Shown: positions 9,968 through 18,745, counted from the stretch's first letter. The stretch is 64,000 nucleotides of DNA from Opitutaceae bacterium (GCA_016794785.1 JAEUHC010000006.1:62001-126000); one strand, 5' to 3'. Notes: generated from the sequence alone by a model not told the origin. Numbers and translations: made by a program.

Positions 9968-10028
9968 GAGAGGAAGGCCCGAAGAGATCGAGTTGGGCCG
10001 GATGATCGGTGGTTCTCTTGGCCATCGT

Positions 10029-10397
10029 TCATTCGGACGCAACGGTGAAGGCGATGCCGGTGACGACCGTTTCGCCCGGTGCGGCGGCGACTGTCGTGCG
10101 TCCGGGCTTCACCCGCAGCACGCGCAACGCGCCGGCGTCGAGCGCGTCGCGGACGGAAGCGAGCCCGTGGCCCTGCACGACGATACGCTCGGCGTCGGCT
10201 TGGATGGCGAGCGTGTCGGTTGCGCCGGGGTTCAACTCCCAGCGTTTCAAAGTGTGCACGGGGAACGAAACGCTGCGTTCGCCGACAACGAATCGGACCG
10301 CGAGGGCCGCTTCGTCTTCGTCGGCCAGCACACCCCACGCGCGCTCCGGCGACAGCGGTGCGGTCGGTTTCGTGGTCGGGTGATCCTTGAGCGCCAT
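10029..10397 (-). CDS. Hypothetical protein of the relaxase operon
   Basis: The 122-residue protein starts 1 base after the relaxase stop codon and ends 3 bases before the methylase ATG, so it is in the relaxase transcript. It is predicted soluble and beta-rich (runs such as ALAVRFVVGERSVSFPV and ERIVVQGHGLASV). No catalytic motif or signal is visible and I do not recognise the family. A DNA-binding or accessory role in transfer is only a guess from position. Confidence 0.7.
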   Translation of the reverse strand: MALKDHPTTKPTAPLSPERAWGVLADEDEAALAVRFVVGERSVSFPVHTLKRWELNPGATDTLAIQADAERIVVQGHGLASVRDALDAGALRVLRVKPGRTTVAAAPGETVVTGIAFTVASE

Positions 10398-10398
10398 A

Positions 10399-13101
10399 TT
10401 AGTTGCGGCCCATGGCCGTCTTGGCCGGCGGAACGGGGAGCGGATCAGGCGTGCCCCGCAGCATCGCCTTCGCGCTCGGGCGAACGCGGCCACGATAGAG
10501 TCGTGAAAGAAAGAAACGCCGGGACGAAGAGTCCGGCGCCGGGCGCGGCACCAGCTCCGACGCGAGCATCCGGTCGCCGGGCCGCTGCATCGCCTCGCGC
10601 GCGGCGTGCAAGTCGGTCGTGTAGATCATCTGGCTCTCGCGGAAGCGGGAGTTGGACACGTAAGCCTGCTTGAGATTGCCGGCCGCGATGCCCTCATCGG
10701 CCATGATGAGGATGCCGCGATCCACGGTCTTGCCCTGCGCGCTGTGGGAAGTGGACGCGTAGCCGTGGGTAAACTGGCGGAAACATGCGGGGATCGCGCG
10801 ACCGTCCTTGAGTTGAATTCCGCCGTCCGTCGCAAAACCCGCGACATCCACCAAGTCGCCGTTCCTCAAACCGGCAGTTTTGAGGTTGGCTCGCACCATC
10901 AAGCGATCACCCACCGCCACATCCAAATCCATGGGAATGCCGACTTCAAAACCGGTCGTCTTCCGTGGATTGAGACGACGCTCTGATCCGTCGCCGCGCC
11001 GGACGAGCAATTGATCGTCCTCACGACGGACGACCACCACGTGCTCATGTTGTTCGTAGCCGTGGCCGGAACGGTTAAAGGCGAGCACATCACCGGCGCG
11101 GTAGTTGTCAGCCCGGCGTCGCTCCTCGGCGGTCCACTTCATGAGCGAAACGGTCGGCATTCGCTGATCGGCTGCTGCGACTACACCGGCGGCCTTCAAT
11201 CTCGACCGGACCTCAGCGCTAAAGCGGTGAATCTCCGACCAGACCGGGGAAATCGCCAGACACGACTGACCTGCGCGCACGGTGCGCACGTAGTCGTCCG
11301 CGGCTTGGCCTAGAAGGCTCGCAACATCTCTGGTTTCCCGAACCGCGCCCAGACGACCGAAGCGCTCCAACGCGCCGACGGCATCGTTGCGGGCGAGACA
11401 GGCGACCGCCGCTCGATACTCCGGATTTTTCTGCCGGCGAATCTGCGTGAGACGGACGACCGGAACCTGCGCGAATTTTTGGAGGCAGCGCACCGCGTCG
11501 CCGGCCTCGACGGAATTGTGCTGCTTGATGTCGCCGACGAGCAGCAGCCGATTGTCGTTCGCGGCCGCTAGGCGACAAAGATCGCGCATCTCGCGCACCG
11601 ACACGAGGCCAGCCTCATCCACGATCAGGACGCGCCCGCGCGTCGCTTCCTGCAACTTTGGATTCACGAGCAACTGCTTCAGCGTATCGGCCTCGGCGGT
11701 GAGTTCGTGCCGGAGCACGTCGGTTGCGCCCGCCGATGGCGCGCAACCGAACGCCCGCCCTCCGGCCCGCTCGATTCCGGCCACGATCTGCTTCAAGGAG
11801 GTAGTCTTGCCGCTGCCGGCGTCGCCTTGGAAAATCACGACACGGGAGCGCGCCTTCAACACGCCCTGCACGGCCGTCGCTTGATCTTCTGCCAGGCCGA
11901 CATCTGCAGCAAATCGACCCAACGGCGGGCAAGCCTTCGTCACGGACGCAGCCCAGGTGACAAACTCATCCTCCGCCCGTAGCGCATCGCGCGAGGCAAC
12001 ATCGACGCCGTGCCGCAGCAATTCACCCGACGCGAGCCGGCGCTCCTTGGCGAGCTTGAGGCCATCGAGTGCCACATGCCCACGTGCGGCGACAAGCGCC
12101 TCGCGCAATAACACCCGTTCGTCGACCACGGAGCGGCGCTCGAACACGTGGGCCTCTGCGGAGACAATCGCAGCCGTCGCATCCATGTTCGGCCGGGTGC
12201 GTGGCGTTCCGCTGGCCGCGGCAATTACCCGCCGAGCCGCCTCGAGAACATCCCCGGCCTCGGCCTCCCAACCTGCCCGCAACTCGGCCGCCGTCGCCTT
12301 CGTCTTGGCGGCGCGGCTGCGCGCGGTGATCACTTGCAGCTCGTCCTGGGAGGTCGCGCCGGCCGCTACCGCCTGTCGGAGGATTTCCTTTCGGCGCTTA
12401 CTGAAACGGTCGCGGAGTTCGGGCGGGAATCCAGCGATATGGAATCCGATGCCGCGAGCTCGCTCCAATTCATAGCCCGCACCGACCATGCGCGCCGCGA
12501 GCTTGTTGTAGCAGACCTCCCGGAGGTAGCCTTGGTGCCGGTAGAAGGCCGAGGGTTGCACGCTCTTCCAGCGACTCTCCGTCTCATCAAACGTGAGATT
12601 CATGATACACACGTGCGTGTGCAGTTGCGGGTCGAGTGCGCGGTTGGCGTCGTGCGTTACGACGGCCGCGATCATGTTTCCGGTCGCCCGATCTTCGTTG
12701 ACCCCGCCTCGCCGGACGCGGGTCGCCGCCATTGCCTCGATTTCGGATAGGGTCTCGCGCACCGCCTCATTCCACCAGCCGGCGATACGTTGGTCGCCGC
12801 CCACCAAATGGGCCACGGAAACATCCTTGGGTGCGGAAATCTGCGCGAAAAAGCAGACCCGCCGGTGCGCGCCCTTGTCGCGCACCATCAGCTTGTCGCC
12901 TGTCGCCGGGTGTCGGCCCGAACAAAGCGCCTCGAAATCTGGTAACCGACAGGCACCGCTCAGTCCTAATCGAGCCGCGCCGACACCATGCCACGTCATC
13001 TCAGCCTGACCACTTTCGGTCAGATAGTCGCCGACCATGTGCTCGCGGAAATACTCTACGGCACCACCAACCTTCATACAGGGCTTGTCGAATCGAACCA
13101 C
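10399..13101 (-). CDS. MobF-family relaxase (TrwC/TraI type) with RecD-like helicase
   Basis: The 900-residue protein nicks and unwinds DNA at oriT. N-terminal TrwC relaxase domain: candidate Tyr17 and Tyr26, and the three-His metal site His150, His161, His163 (THDANRALDPQLHTH closely matches TrwC). Central/C-terminal AAA_30 helicase: QGDAGSGKTTS (Walker A) and VLIVDEAGLV (Walker B), with a RecD2/TraA-like C-terminal part (FTHGYASTSHSAQGKT). The start is GTG at 13101, or the ATG at 13077. The dyad TTGCATACGTTTGCAA is 18 bases upstream of the GTG, suggesting repression or autoregulation. It heads a leftward operon with the 122-residue gene and the methylase. Confidence 0.95.
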   Translation of the reverse strand: MVRFDKPCMKVGGAVEYFREHMVGDYLTESGQAEMTWHGVGAARLGLSGACRLPDFEALCSGRHPATGDKLMVRDKGAHRRVCFFAQISAPKDVSVAHLVGGDQRIAGWWNEAVRETLSEIEAMAATRVRRGGVNEDRATGNMIAAVVTHDANRALDPQLHTHVCIMNLTFDETESRWKSVQPSAFYRHQGYLREVCYNKLAARMVGAGYELERARGIGFHIAGFPPELRDRFSKRRKEILRQAVAAGATSQDELQVITARSRAAKTKATAAELRAGWEAEAGDVLEAARRVIAAASGTPRTRPNMDATAAIVSAEAHVFERRSVVDERVLLREALVAARGHVALDGLKLAKERRLASGELLRHGVDVASRDALRAEDEFVTWAASVTKACPPLGRFAADVGLAEDQATAVQGVLKARSRVVIFQGDAGSGKTTSLKQIVAGIERAGGRAFGCAPSAGATDVLRHELTAEADTLKQLLVNPKLQEATRGRVLIVDEAGLVSVREMRDLCRLAAANDNRLLLVGDIKQHNSVEAGDAVRCLQKFAQVPVVRLTQIRRQKNPEYRAAVACLARNDAVGALERFGRLGAVRETRDVASLLGQAADDYVRTVRAGQSCLAISPVWSEIHRFSAEVRSRLKAAGVVAAADQRMPTVSLMKWTAEERRRADNYRAGDVLAFNRSGHGYEQHEHVVVVRREDDQLLVRRGDGSERRLNPRKTTGFEVGIPMDLDVAVGDRLMVRANLKTAGLRNGDLVDVAGFATDGGIQLKDGRAIPACFRQFTHGYASTSHSAQGKTVDRGILIMADEGIAAGNLKQAYVSNSRFRESQMIYTTDLHAAREAMQRPGDRMLASELVPRPAPDSSSRRFFLSRLYRGRVRPSAKAMLRGTPDPLPVPPAKTAMGRN

Positions 13102-13118
13102 ACTTTAGGCTAGCCTGT

Positions 13119-13134
13119 TTGCATACGTTTGCAA
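13119..13134. promoter_or_regulatory. GCATACG dyad upstream of the relaxase gene
   Basis: TTGCATACGTTTGCAA is a 16-bp palindrome apart from one symmetric pair. It lies 18-33 bases from the relaxase start codon, where a repressor would block transcription or initiation. The same core recurs at 13383, 13416 and 63751/63782. Confidence 0.6.
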
Positions 13135-13415
13135 CCCGTTCGCCGCCTTTCAGTGTTGCTGGACTTAATGTTTCACCGAGCTCTGACAATTCCACCGGGC
13201 TCCGATTTACCTTTTTCCCGCCCCATGCTGCCACCAACGCACAGCCATTCGGCTGCACGCCTTTGATTCATGCAATCAGGGACACGCTACCCCTAACTGC
13301 GTTAGGCGGGAATCGCCGGTCGCCACCGGATCGCCGGTGGTCAGCCGGCGGCATTACCGCCGAGATTGCCAGCGGTGCGATGGCATACGAAATCGCCACC
13401 CAGCGCTTTTCTTCT
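13135..13415. other. Relaxase-adjacent intergenic region, candidate oriT
   Basis: There is no gene between the divergent relaxase and HTH genes. The region holds two tight hairpins: CCTAAC-TGC-GTTAGG (13292-13306) and CCACCGG-ATCG-CCGGTGG (13323-13340), plus one GCATACG (13383-13389). MobF oriTs usually lie next to the relaxase gene and carry such inverted repeats beside nic. The nic site itself cannot be placed from sequence alone. Confidence 0.4.
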
Positions 13416-13428
13416 GCATACGTTATGC
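13416..13428. promoter_or_regulatory. GCATACGTTATGC dyad upstream of the HTH/ParA/coupling-protein operon
   Basis: GCATA-CGT-TATGC is a dyad with 5-bp perfect arms, centred about 20 bases before the ATG at 13442. TATGCT (13424-13429) resembles a -10 box, so the site would overlap the promoter. It shares its left half with the relaxase and RHH/Clp sites. Confidence 0.55.
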
Positions 13429-13441
13429 TAGCTTTATCGGG

Positions 13442-13810
13442 ATGAAGCCCGACTTGCCCGAACGCCTGCTTATCTTCGCACGGCAGCACGCGCCGGTGTC
13501 GCCGGAACGGAGCCGGCTCATGCCTCTGCGCGAGGCCATTCTGATGTTTCGCGTGAAGCGCCTCAGTTACGCTAAGATCGCCGTTGCCCTACGCAGCCAC
13601 GGCGTGATGATTCGCGCCTCCGCCGTCGGCGACTTCTGCCGTGTTCATTGCGCTGACTCAGACGTGGAACGCGCACGTCATCACCTCTTCGCGAACGTGG
13701 CTACTGCGCCGGCCTTGACCGGCGCTCCGGCGGCCGCCTTAGCTCCCGCGTCTTCACCGTCCGACCCGGCGAAACGCCGCGGTCCGCGAATCGCCCGTGA
13801 TGACCTCTGA
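13442..13810 (+). CDS. Small helix-turn-helix-like DNA-binding protein
   Basis: The 122-residue protein has a basic N-terminal half with LREAILMFRVKRLSYAKIAV then ALRSHGVMIRASAVGDFCR. This is the KGLSY-x-E-I-A...HGV-x-V-x-x-x-T-V pattern of many plasmid helix-turn-helix proteins (residues ~28-66). The tail is Ala/Pro-rich and basic. The ATG at 13442 follows the GCATACG dyad directly. It overlaps the ParA-like gene by 11 bases. It is one of two candidate regulators for the GCATACG sites (the other is the 63268-63735 protein). Confidence 0.65.
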   Translation: MKPDLPERLLIFARQHAPVSPERSRLMPLREAILMFRVKRLSYAKIAVALRSHGVMIRASAVGDFCRVHCADSDVERARHHLFANVATAPALTGAPAAALAPASSPSDPAKRRGPRIARDDL

Positions 13811-14528
13811 TTCCTCAGCATCAGCCTTGCCGAGGAAACGGCTTATCCTCTTCGCCCAAGACAAGGGCGGAATCGGCAAAAGTTTCGTCGCGACGCTGCT
13901 CCATGACTTCCTGTCGGGACGGGTAAGCGGCCTGAAGGCGTTCGACCTCGACCACGCCAACTCGACGTTCCAGCGATACGTCCCCGACGCCGAATTCATC
14001 GACACCGACGTGGACGCCGACAAACTCGCCGTGCTCGATCGGCTGGTCGAGGCCCTGCAGGAGCATGATGTCGTGCTTGCCGACAATCGTGCCGCCGGCG
14101 GCGCCAAGGTGCAGCAGTATCTTGAGGAGAGCCGGCTGACTGCATTGCAGGGCGAACTCGGCTTCGCCCTCGTGTTCGTCGTCATCGCCGTGGACGACAA
14201 GGATGCCGTGTCTCAAATCGCCGACTTGGTGGACACCCACGGCGAACAGGTGCAATGGCTCGTCGTGCGCAACCTGCGCGATGGCGCCGAGCCCAGCGTC
14301 TTCATGGCTAGCAAGACGCGCCAGCGATTGCTCGCGCTCGGCGCGATCGAGATCGCCGTGCCGGGATTGGCCGAAGTAACGCGCAATCGTCTCCAGCAAG
14401 CAAACCTCACAGTCGGTCGGGGTCGGAGTGCGCCCGAACTCCATTTGCTGGATCGCTCCCGGTGCGTGCGGTTCCACGAGCGCATGGCCGAGGAGTTCGG
14501 CAAGGCGGCATCGCTCATCCTGCCGTGA
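13800..14528 (+). CDS. ParA/MinD-type P-loop ATPase of the transfer operon
   Basis: The 242-residue protein has the deviant Walker A KGGIGKS (residues 22-28) and an FDLDHAN stretch at the Walker A' position (AFDLDHANSTFQRY). It matches the ParA/TraL-StbB type often encoded beside coupling proteins, where it helps plasmid localisation or transfer. The start is ATG 13800 (GTG 13797 is alternative), overlapping the HTH gene. Its TGA overlaps the GTG start of the next gene (GTGA), indicating tight coupling. Confidence 0.8.
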   Translation: MTSDSSASALPRKRLILFAQDKGGIGKSFVATLLHDFLSGRVSGLKAFDLDHANSTFQRYVPDAEFIDTDVDADKLAVLDRLVEALQEHDVVLADNRAAGGAKVQQYLEESRLTALQGELGFALVFVVIAVDDKDAVSQIADLVDTHGEQVQWLVVRNLRDGAEPSVFMASKTRQRLLALGAIEIAVPGLAEVTRNRLQQANLTVGRGRSAPELHLLDRSRCVRFHERMAEEFGKAASLILP

Positions 14529-14998
14529 AGCTCGAATCACTGCTCGATCCCGAGACACTGCCGGACGATCTCCGCTGGTTGGCGTCGGAATTCAAGCTCG
14601 CGCCCAAGGATCCGGTTTTCGTGCTCATCGCGTGGCATTGGCACCGCGTAAAGGCCGCAGAGGACTCTCTCCGCGCCGCCACCGTGGAGTTCACTTCGGC
14701 TGTGGACGCGAGGGTCGACGTTCTTGCCGGTGCCGCCGAATCCACGGCGGCGTTGAGCGAACTGCTCGTGCAGGTGCAATCTTCGCTGGAGCAGAAGCCC
14801 GCCCTCCTCTCAGCGGAGGTCGAGGCGGAGCTGGCCGCGCCGCTCGCCAAGATCGCGGCCGTTGAAAAATCCCTGGAAGCCACGCTGCAGAACGTGCGCG
14901 CGACGGCGGACCGAACACGACGAAGGGAGATATTCGCCGCGCTGCTCACCGGTGTCGCACTCGGCCTCTTGGGCGCGTTTGCGGTTTGGAGTGCATGA
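14525..14998 (+). CDS. Coiled-coil protein with C-terminal membrane anchor
   Basis: The 157-residue protein starts with a GTG overlapping the stop of the ParA-like gene, and its stop overlaps the coupling-protein ATG (ATGA). Residues ~40-130 are an Ala/Glu/Leu-rich coiled coil; the last ~20 residues (FAALLTGVALGLLGAFAVW) form one membrane helix. The orientation implies a cytoplasmic coil tethered to the inner membrane. Its place between ParA-like and T4CP genes suggests a partner of the coupling protein. I do not recognise the family. Confidence 0.7.
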   Translation: MKLESLLDPETLPDDLRWLASEFKLAPKDPVFVLIAWHWHRVKAAEDSLRAATVEFTSAVDARVDVLAGAAESTAALSELLVQVQSSLEQKPALLSAEVEAELAAPLAKIAAVEKSLEATLQNVRATADRTRRREIFAALLTGVALGLLGAFAVWSA

Positions 14999-16527
14999 AG
15001 ACTGCCGGTTTCCTGCCGGTGGTTGTTGCTCTGTCTGTCGCTGCTGCGGCCCGCCATGCGCTACCGGAAACCAGCGGATACTGGCTGGCGCTTACGCTTT
15101 TTGCCGGCAGCGTGGTCTCTGCCTACCTCGCACTCGTTGCCACCCCTGACCCGCGCGGGGTCCGCGTGTTGCGTCTCTGGGGGCTCGATTGGACGCGTGA
15201 TGAAGCGTGCTGCCATTTCTTCGTCACCGGTGCCACCGGGACCGGAAAAACTGCACGTGCGATCGTGCCCATCGTCCACGGCCTGCGTCGCGCGCTGCCA
15301 TCCACCGGCATCATGGCCATCGACTCCAAGGGAGCACTATGGAAGCCCCTCGGGGAGATCGCTCGCGCGCTGGGACATGAGGACAGCCTGCGTCTGATTC
15401 GCGTGCGGCCGGAGCACATCCCGGTGAATGATTGGAAGGCTCCGCTCCGACTGAACCTGCTCTCCGATCGCAGCGTGCCGTGGACGACCTACGCCAAAAT
15501 TATCGTCGATACGGCTTCGGCGTCGGGCCAGCGGGGCGGGCAAAGTTTCTTCAAGGAAAGCGCCCGCGACGTGATCACCCATGCGATGCAGGCCCTCGAA
15601 ATCGCGGGCTATCTCGTGAGCTTGGACAACGTCCACAACGTCATCTGCAATTCGGCGGATACGCTGTCGCTCGTTGAACGACTGGAAAAGTCTGAGCGTC
15701 GCGACGCCGCCGATGAGGTTCAGTTTTTCAAAGACTTCGCCGCGCAGCCGCCGGAGCAGCGCAGTGGCACGGTCGGCACGGTCGCCAACTATCTCCGGCC
15801 CTACACGCCGCCGGACATTGCCGAAGTTTTCTGTGCGCCGAAACCCAATTTTGCACTCGATGAAATCGACCTCGGCCGGCTCATCTGCCTGTCAGTCCCG
15901 CAGACCTATCAGGTCGAGCGCAAGTATCTCAATTTTCTCTGCAAGCAGCTTTTGTTTCTCCACGCATTCCGACGCTTCGATCTCGATCCGGGAGAGCGTC
16001 AACGGCGCAACATGATCGTGCTCATTCTCGATGAAGGGCAAAAGACCACGCTGGTTTCGGAGGACGGCTTTTCAGATCACGGCACCGTCGATGAGCTGCG
16101 CGAGGCGGGGATGTGCGTGATTTCAGCGACGCAGACCCCGCTATCGTTTTATGCGGCCTTCGCGAACGAGGTGAAGGCCGATGTCTTCATGGCAAACCTT
16201 AGAACGCAAATTCACTTTCGCTCCGCCGATGAAAAAGGCGCGACGATTCTGGCCGCCAAACTCGGTGGGCGCGAGGCGCGCAAATATAGCGGCGGCGTGA
16301 GCGGTGGTCGCACGTCGCGCAGTTGGCAGTTGGTGGATGAGGCATGGTTCAAGCCGCTCCGACTGCTCGCGCTGCCCGCGGGGATGGCTGTAATAAAACA
16401 TCCGCGGATTGTCGGCCGACCGTTGCTGCGGCGATTGCCCTTTACCGCTTTTACCTGCAATGAACCCCGCGGCGCCGAAGCGAGCGCCCACGGGAGAGTG
16501 TCGCGCAATGGCGCGCGCGAACCCTAG
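14995..16527 (+). CDS. Type IV coupling protein (TraD/TraG/VirD4-like ATPase)
   Basis: The 510-residue protein has two N-terminal membrane helices (residues ~5-20 and 29-48), then a hexameric motor domain with GATGTGKT (79-86, Walker A), the IDSKG element typical of T4CPs, MIVLILDEGQKT (Walker B) and SATQTP (sensor-like). It delivers the relaxase-DNA complex to a type IV secretion channel. The start is ATG 14995, overlapping the previous stop; the longer in-frame start (14986) is less likely. It is the last gene of the rightward transfer set. No T4SS channel genes are in the window. Confidence 0.92.
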   Translation: MKTAGFLPVVVALSVAAAARHALPETSGYWLALTLFAGSVVSAYLALVATPDPRGVRVLRLWGLDWTRDEACCHFFVTGATGTGKTARAIVPIVHGLRRALPSTGIMAIDSKGALWKPLGEIARALGHEDSLRLIRVRPEHIPVNDWKAPLRLNLLSDRSVPWTTYAKIIVDTASASGQRGGQSFFKESARDVITHAMQALEIAGYLVSLDNVHNVICNSADTLSLVERLEKSERRDAADEVQFFKDFAAQPPEQRSGTVGTVANYLRPYTPPDIAEVFCAPKPNFALDEIDLGRLICLSVPQTYQVERKYLNFLCKQLLFLHAFRRFDLDPGERQRRNMIVLILDEGQKTTLVSEDGFSDHGTVDELREAGMCVISATQTPLSFYAAFANEVKADVFMANLRTQIHFRSADEKGATILAAKLGGREARKYSGGVSGGRTSRSWQLVDEAWFKPLRLLALPAGMAVIKHPRIVGRPLLRRLPFTAFTCNEPRGAEASAHGRVSRNGAREP

Positions 16528-16829
16528 TTTCGAGTTACGTCGTTGGGGCGGACGACGGCGGCGAGCGATTTGGCTAGAGCGCCGTCACCCGCGAATTTCC
16601 GCTTTTCTCGTTGGTCGGCTGGGCGCGCCGCGCCGCACGAGATGAAGTAGAGATATTCCGCCGCTATCGATGAAGCGCGACGGCAGGACAGCTCGTGCAA
16701 GACCAGTTCGACAGGCGTGGGTGCAAAGCGGCCGATTTTGGCCGCGAGTATCTGTGAGGCCCGGCGAAAAACGCGGGCATCGCGAATCGGGACACTTACA
16801 ATCAACGTGGATAATCGAGCATGGCGCAT
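16524..16829 (-). CDS. Possible small hypothetical protein at the backbone/cargo junction
   Basis: The 101-residue frame (STLIVSVPIRDARVFRRASQ onward) is convergent with, and just overlaps the end of, the coupling-protein gene. Its composition is protein-like, but there is no clear ribosome site or known motif. It may be a remnant. The rest of 16530-16915 shows no other convincing gene. Confidence 0.3.
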   Translation of the reverse strand: MRHARLSTLIVSVPIRDARVFRRASQILAAKIGRFAPTPVELVLHELSCRRASSIAAEYLYFISCGAARPADQREKRKFAGDGALAKSLAAVVRPNDVTRN

Positions 16830-16915
16830 GGTTCGATGACTGACTGGCGGTGGTCGGCAATTTTCTCCGACGAACGCGGCGTGCCGGATTCGCCGCGGCT
16901 CCTATACGCATTACA

Positions 16916-17866
16916 TTAGCAGAATCGCCATCGGACTCGCTTCCGTGCGCTCGTGATTTCAGCACGATATTTCTCTCCGTCGGGGAGGTAGTCGCTTGGC
17001 AGTGTGCCAAGGAGGCGGCGGAACGAGGTTGTCATCAGTTGCTGGCTGGAAAATCCCGCGATATGCGCGACCTCAGTGGCCGAGTGTTTTCCAGCGCGAA
17101 GTAACTCCCGAGCCCGCCGGACACGCGCCCCGATGACGTAGGCAGCAGGCGGCAGTCCGACGGCCGCTCGGAAGACTTGACCGAAATAGCTTGGGCTCAA
17201 TCCGGCTACCGCCGCCAGCGCGTCCAATGACAGATCGTCATCGAGGTGAGCTTCTACGTGCTCGCGCACTTTTGCGATGTGCCCACGCATCATGCGCCAT
17301 TGTTGCGGCTCGCTCCGATCACGGAAGGTGCGGTGTGCGCGCAAGACGTGCCCCGCCAAAGCCTGAGCCATGCCACCGGCCGTCAGCCGATCCGCCGGTC
17401 CCGGGAGGCGGCATTCCTCCCAGATATTTGCGCACAGTTCCCCGATCAATGGCACTGCGGCCGAGTAATGGTCCAAGGGAGCGACCGTCGGATTGCCCAG
17501 AGGCTCCGGAAGAAATTTGCGCTCAATTTGCGCCCCGACCTGAATCGCAATGATTCCCGCCGCGCGATGCCAGTCCGCTCCATGCCAAGTCCCGCCCGGC
17601 ACCAGCCAGACGTGACTGCCGTCCAAGTTCGCGTGCCCGCGGCGACCATCCGGCATGCGCCACCGGGTTTCGATCCGCGCGTCTTCCCCGGAGATCACGA
17701 TTTGCAAGCGCCGGTGCCGATGCTCCCGCACTACGGTCGGACGCTGCCACGTGAAGGAGATTTCGCAGCCTCCGGCCAAAATGATCGGCGATGGCAGAAG
17801 CGACTCGCCCGGATGATGGGACGGCGGCCCATAGTGGGTGTGAATTCCCGAAAGGTCATCACCCAT
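16916..17866 (-). CDS. AraC-family transcriptional regulator
   Basis: The 316-residue protein has an N-terminal cupin-like sensor (~1-190) and a C-terminal AraC DNA-binding domain. The first HTH is around DDDLSLDALAAVAGLSPSYF and the second around SATEVAHIAGFSSQQLMTT, followed by FRRLLGTLPSDYL. The ATG at 17866 has GGAGG 8 bases upstream. It follows the racemase-like gene on the same strand (63-base gap) and is the last cargo gene before the transfer genes. It probably controls genes of the leftward cluster; its ligand is unknown. Confidence 0.9.
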   Translation of the reverse strand: MGDDLSGIHTHYGPPSHHPGESLLPSPIILAGGCEISFTWQRPTVVREHRHRRLQIVISGEDARIETRWRMPDGRRGHANLDGSHVWLVPGGTWHGADWHRAAGIIAIQVGAQIERKFLPEPLGNPTVAPLDHYSAAVPLIGELCANIWEECRLPGPADRLTAGGMAQALAGHVLRAHRTFRDRSEPQQWRMMRGHIAKVREHVEAHLDDDLSLDALAAVAGLSPSYFGQVFRAAVGLPPAAYVIGARVRRARELLRAGKHSATEVAHIAGFSSQQLMTTSFRRLLGTLPSDYLPDGEKYRAEITSARKRVRWRFC

Positions 17867-17929
17867 TGATTCTGCCTCCGGTTTGGATACGCGAAATGTG
17901 CATATCGAAAACCGAAAGTGTGACAGATT

Positions 17930-18646
17930 TCAAAGATGGGTGCTTTCGTGGCCTCTCGATTGGGCAAGGGTTTTTCTCGGCGGCTTACCCGAACGGAGTG
18001 AATCGGTTGAAACGGTCATCCAGTCGACAGCCGCCAGCGCGTGATGCTCGCATACGTCGAAAACCGGCAGCACGGGCACGGAATCGTGAAGGACCTCAGT
18101 CAATTCCGGGGCGATTACGACCACTGCCCGTGCGCCAGCCTGTTTCAAAGAGTGAACGATACGCACTACGTCGGCTCGCGCGGCTTCAGTGACCAGGCCG
18201 CCGCTGAATTCCCGATCGCAAATCTCCACGAGATGCCGTCGGTCCGAAGATACTGGCAGCAAGACATCGGGAATCCCCGCCGCACATAGCGCCGCCTGCC
18301 ATGAATTTTCTTCCGAGGCCTCACGCGTGCCGATCAGACCAACCCGCCGGAGCGCCGATGCGCGCAGCGCGCGCGTGATCGGCAAGTAAACCGAGAGTGC
18401 AGGGAGAATTACCTCGGTCGCCGACGAACACGTGAAATTCGAGCAGAGAATCACGGCCTCTGCCCCGAGAGCCCGCACGGAGCGAAGTGACTCCGCCAGA
18501 GCAATGTGAGCTGTCGGCAACGTAAGGGTAATCAGATTCGGTTGGTGTCGGTGCCCGAAACGATGGCGCACTTCCTCCGCAATCAACCGTGAATAGTGCG
18601 TGGTCAATTCTGCGCTGCCAAACCCGACTGCCGCGAGACGCCTCAT
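17930..18646 (-). CDS. Aspartate/glutamate racemase-superfamily protein
   Basis: The 238-residue protein has the Asp/Glu racemase fold pattern, with MRRLAAVGFGSAELTTHYSR in place of the usual IGLIGG start. Cys68 sits in ILCSNFT, equivalent to the first catalytic Cys (family A-C-N-T). The second motif, normally L-G-C-T-E, reads VIAPELTE and lacks the Cys. Amino-acid racemisation by the two-Cys mechanism is therefore doubtful; a maleate-isomerase, hydantoin or isomerase-like role or a decayed gene is possible. It lies between the giant cytochrome gene (100-base gap) and the AraC regulator. Confidence 0.75.
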   Translation of the reverse strand: MRRLAAVGFGSAELTTHYSRLIAEEVRHRFGHRHQPNLITLTLPTAHIALAESLRSVRALGAEAVILCSNFTCSSATEVILPALSVYLPITRALRASALRRVGLIGTREASEENSWQAALCAAGIPDVLLPVSSDRRHLVEICDREFSGGLVTEAARADVVRIVHSLKQAGARAVVVIAPELTEVLHDSVPVLPVFDVCEHHALAAVDWMTVSTDSLRSGKPPRKTLAQSRGHESTHL

Positions 18647-18745
18647 GCCTTCACCTCCGCATTGACGTCGATGGAATGCTTTGAGGTCCGATAGGGAGGA
18701 AAGTAAACCAACCTCAAAATTGGCGCCGAGTAGAAGGCCATTTGC

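Larger units (their letters stand above)
5970..10025 (-). pseudogene. N-terminal part of split N6-adenine methylase/SNF2-family helicase
   Basis: The protein (1351 residues in this frame) has a methylase domain with EPACGLGHFFG (SAM-binding motif I) and NVPFGDY (motif IV, NPPY-like). A helicase domain 1 follows, with VVGAGKTFTMA (Walker A) and LFVDEAQAFKNL (motif II). It is the DarB-like/N12-class methylase-helicase type carried by plasmids and ICEs, often linked to protection of incoming DNA. The frame ends 8 codons after entering the RIT element; helicase domain 2 lies at 966-2425. The ATG at 10025 starts just after the upstream stop and gives a QLDLFG-type N terminus. However, residues ~20-106 are Gly/Ala/Pro-rich and overlap a better-coding frame at 9707-9967, so the true start is unsettled. 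Confidence 0.85.
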
